Notes under the pieces: generated by a model
Told to the model about the DNA's origin: nothing
The model's input: the letters and a program-made list of their open reading frames with translations, nothing else
Database searches by the model: none
Translations under genes and position numbers: made by a program
Shown here: piece after piece, positions 31,675-32,485 of the stretch
How positions within the stretch are numbered: the stretch's first letter is position 1
How the letters are laid out: the number at the start of each line of letters is the position of its first letter
Assembly: GCA_902780535.1 (NCBI GenBank)
Contig: CACZFT010000004.1
Span: 1-32,485 of the forward strand
Reading direction: 5' to 3'
Source of the DNA: an uncultured Selenomonas sp.
Lineage (GTDB): Bacteria > Bacillota > Negativicutes > Selenomonadales > Selenomonadaceae
Length of the DNA: 32,485 nucleotides

Positions 31675-32485
<811 letters not shown>

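Overview
The window is a chromosomal segment of a GC-rich, diderm Firmicute, most likely class Negativicutes (Selenomonas/Mitsuokella-like). I infer this from gene content: a hemZ-hisS-aspS block, tgt-yajC-secD-secF, phosphatidylserine synthase with a short-form decarboxylase, a Firmicute-type Fur, and strong AGGAGG-type ribosome binding sites with many TTG and GTG starts. No 16S rRNA or tRNA gene is visible, so genus is a guess. Every protein gene lies on the minus strand except one 30-codon gene on the plus strand.

Read right to left (direction of transcription): tgt (cut by the window edge), yajC, a 5-formyltetrahydrofolate cyclo-ligase, a SpoIIE/PP2C-type phosphatase, a small P-loop protein, secD, secF and recJ form one long co-directional block. 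A clear promoter then drives rel (bifunctional (p)ppGpp synthetase/hydrolase). Another drives fur-hemZ-hisS-aspS, in which hisS and aspS are separated by 432 bp of repeats. Elements on the two sides of aspS mirror each other. Next comes a compact locus read as a type I toxin-antitoxin module of the Fst/par kind, followed by a wecG/tagA glycosyltransferase. The next operon has its own consensus promoter: psd-pssA-glycosyltransferase 2-queD-queE-trmL, joining phosphatidylethanolamine synthesis, a membrane glycosyltransferase and tRNA modification. Then come murB, an Rpn-family nuclease with a run of 4-residue repeats, and a GT8 glycosyltransferase. The final operon is the pyrimidine operon pyrB-pyrC-carA-carB-pyrF-pyrE (pyrE cut by the left edge), with a promoter and a leader terminator that indicates attenuation.

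The points most worth attention are as follows. (1) The toxin-antitoxin locus at about 16756-17057 has a 30-aa hydrophobic peptide, a 5'UTR hairpin that can hide its Shine-Dalgarno, and a convergent small RNA with its own consensus promoter. The two transcripts share a bidirectional terminator, and a 16-bp direct repeat makes the small RNA complementary to the toxin start region. (2) carB has lost roughly 25 codons plus the reading frame near its 3' end, in the allosteric domain. (3) aspS is bracketed by two nested pairs of inverted palindromic elements. (4) A 185-bp near-perfect palindrome interrupts the pyr operon, and short relatives occur elsewhere. (5) pyrK and pyrD are missing from their usual place between carB and pyrF.
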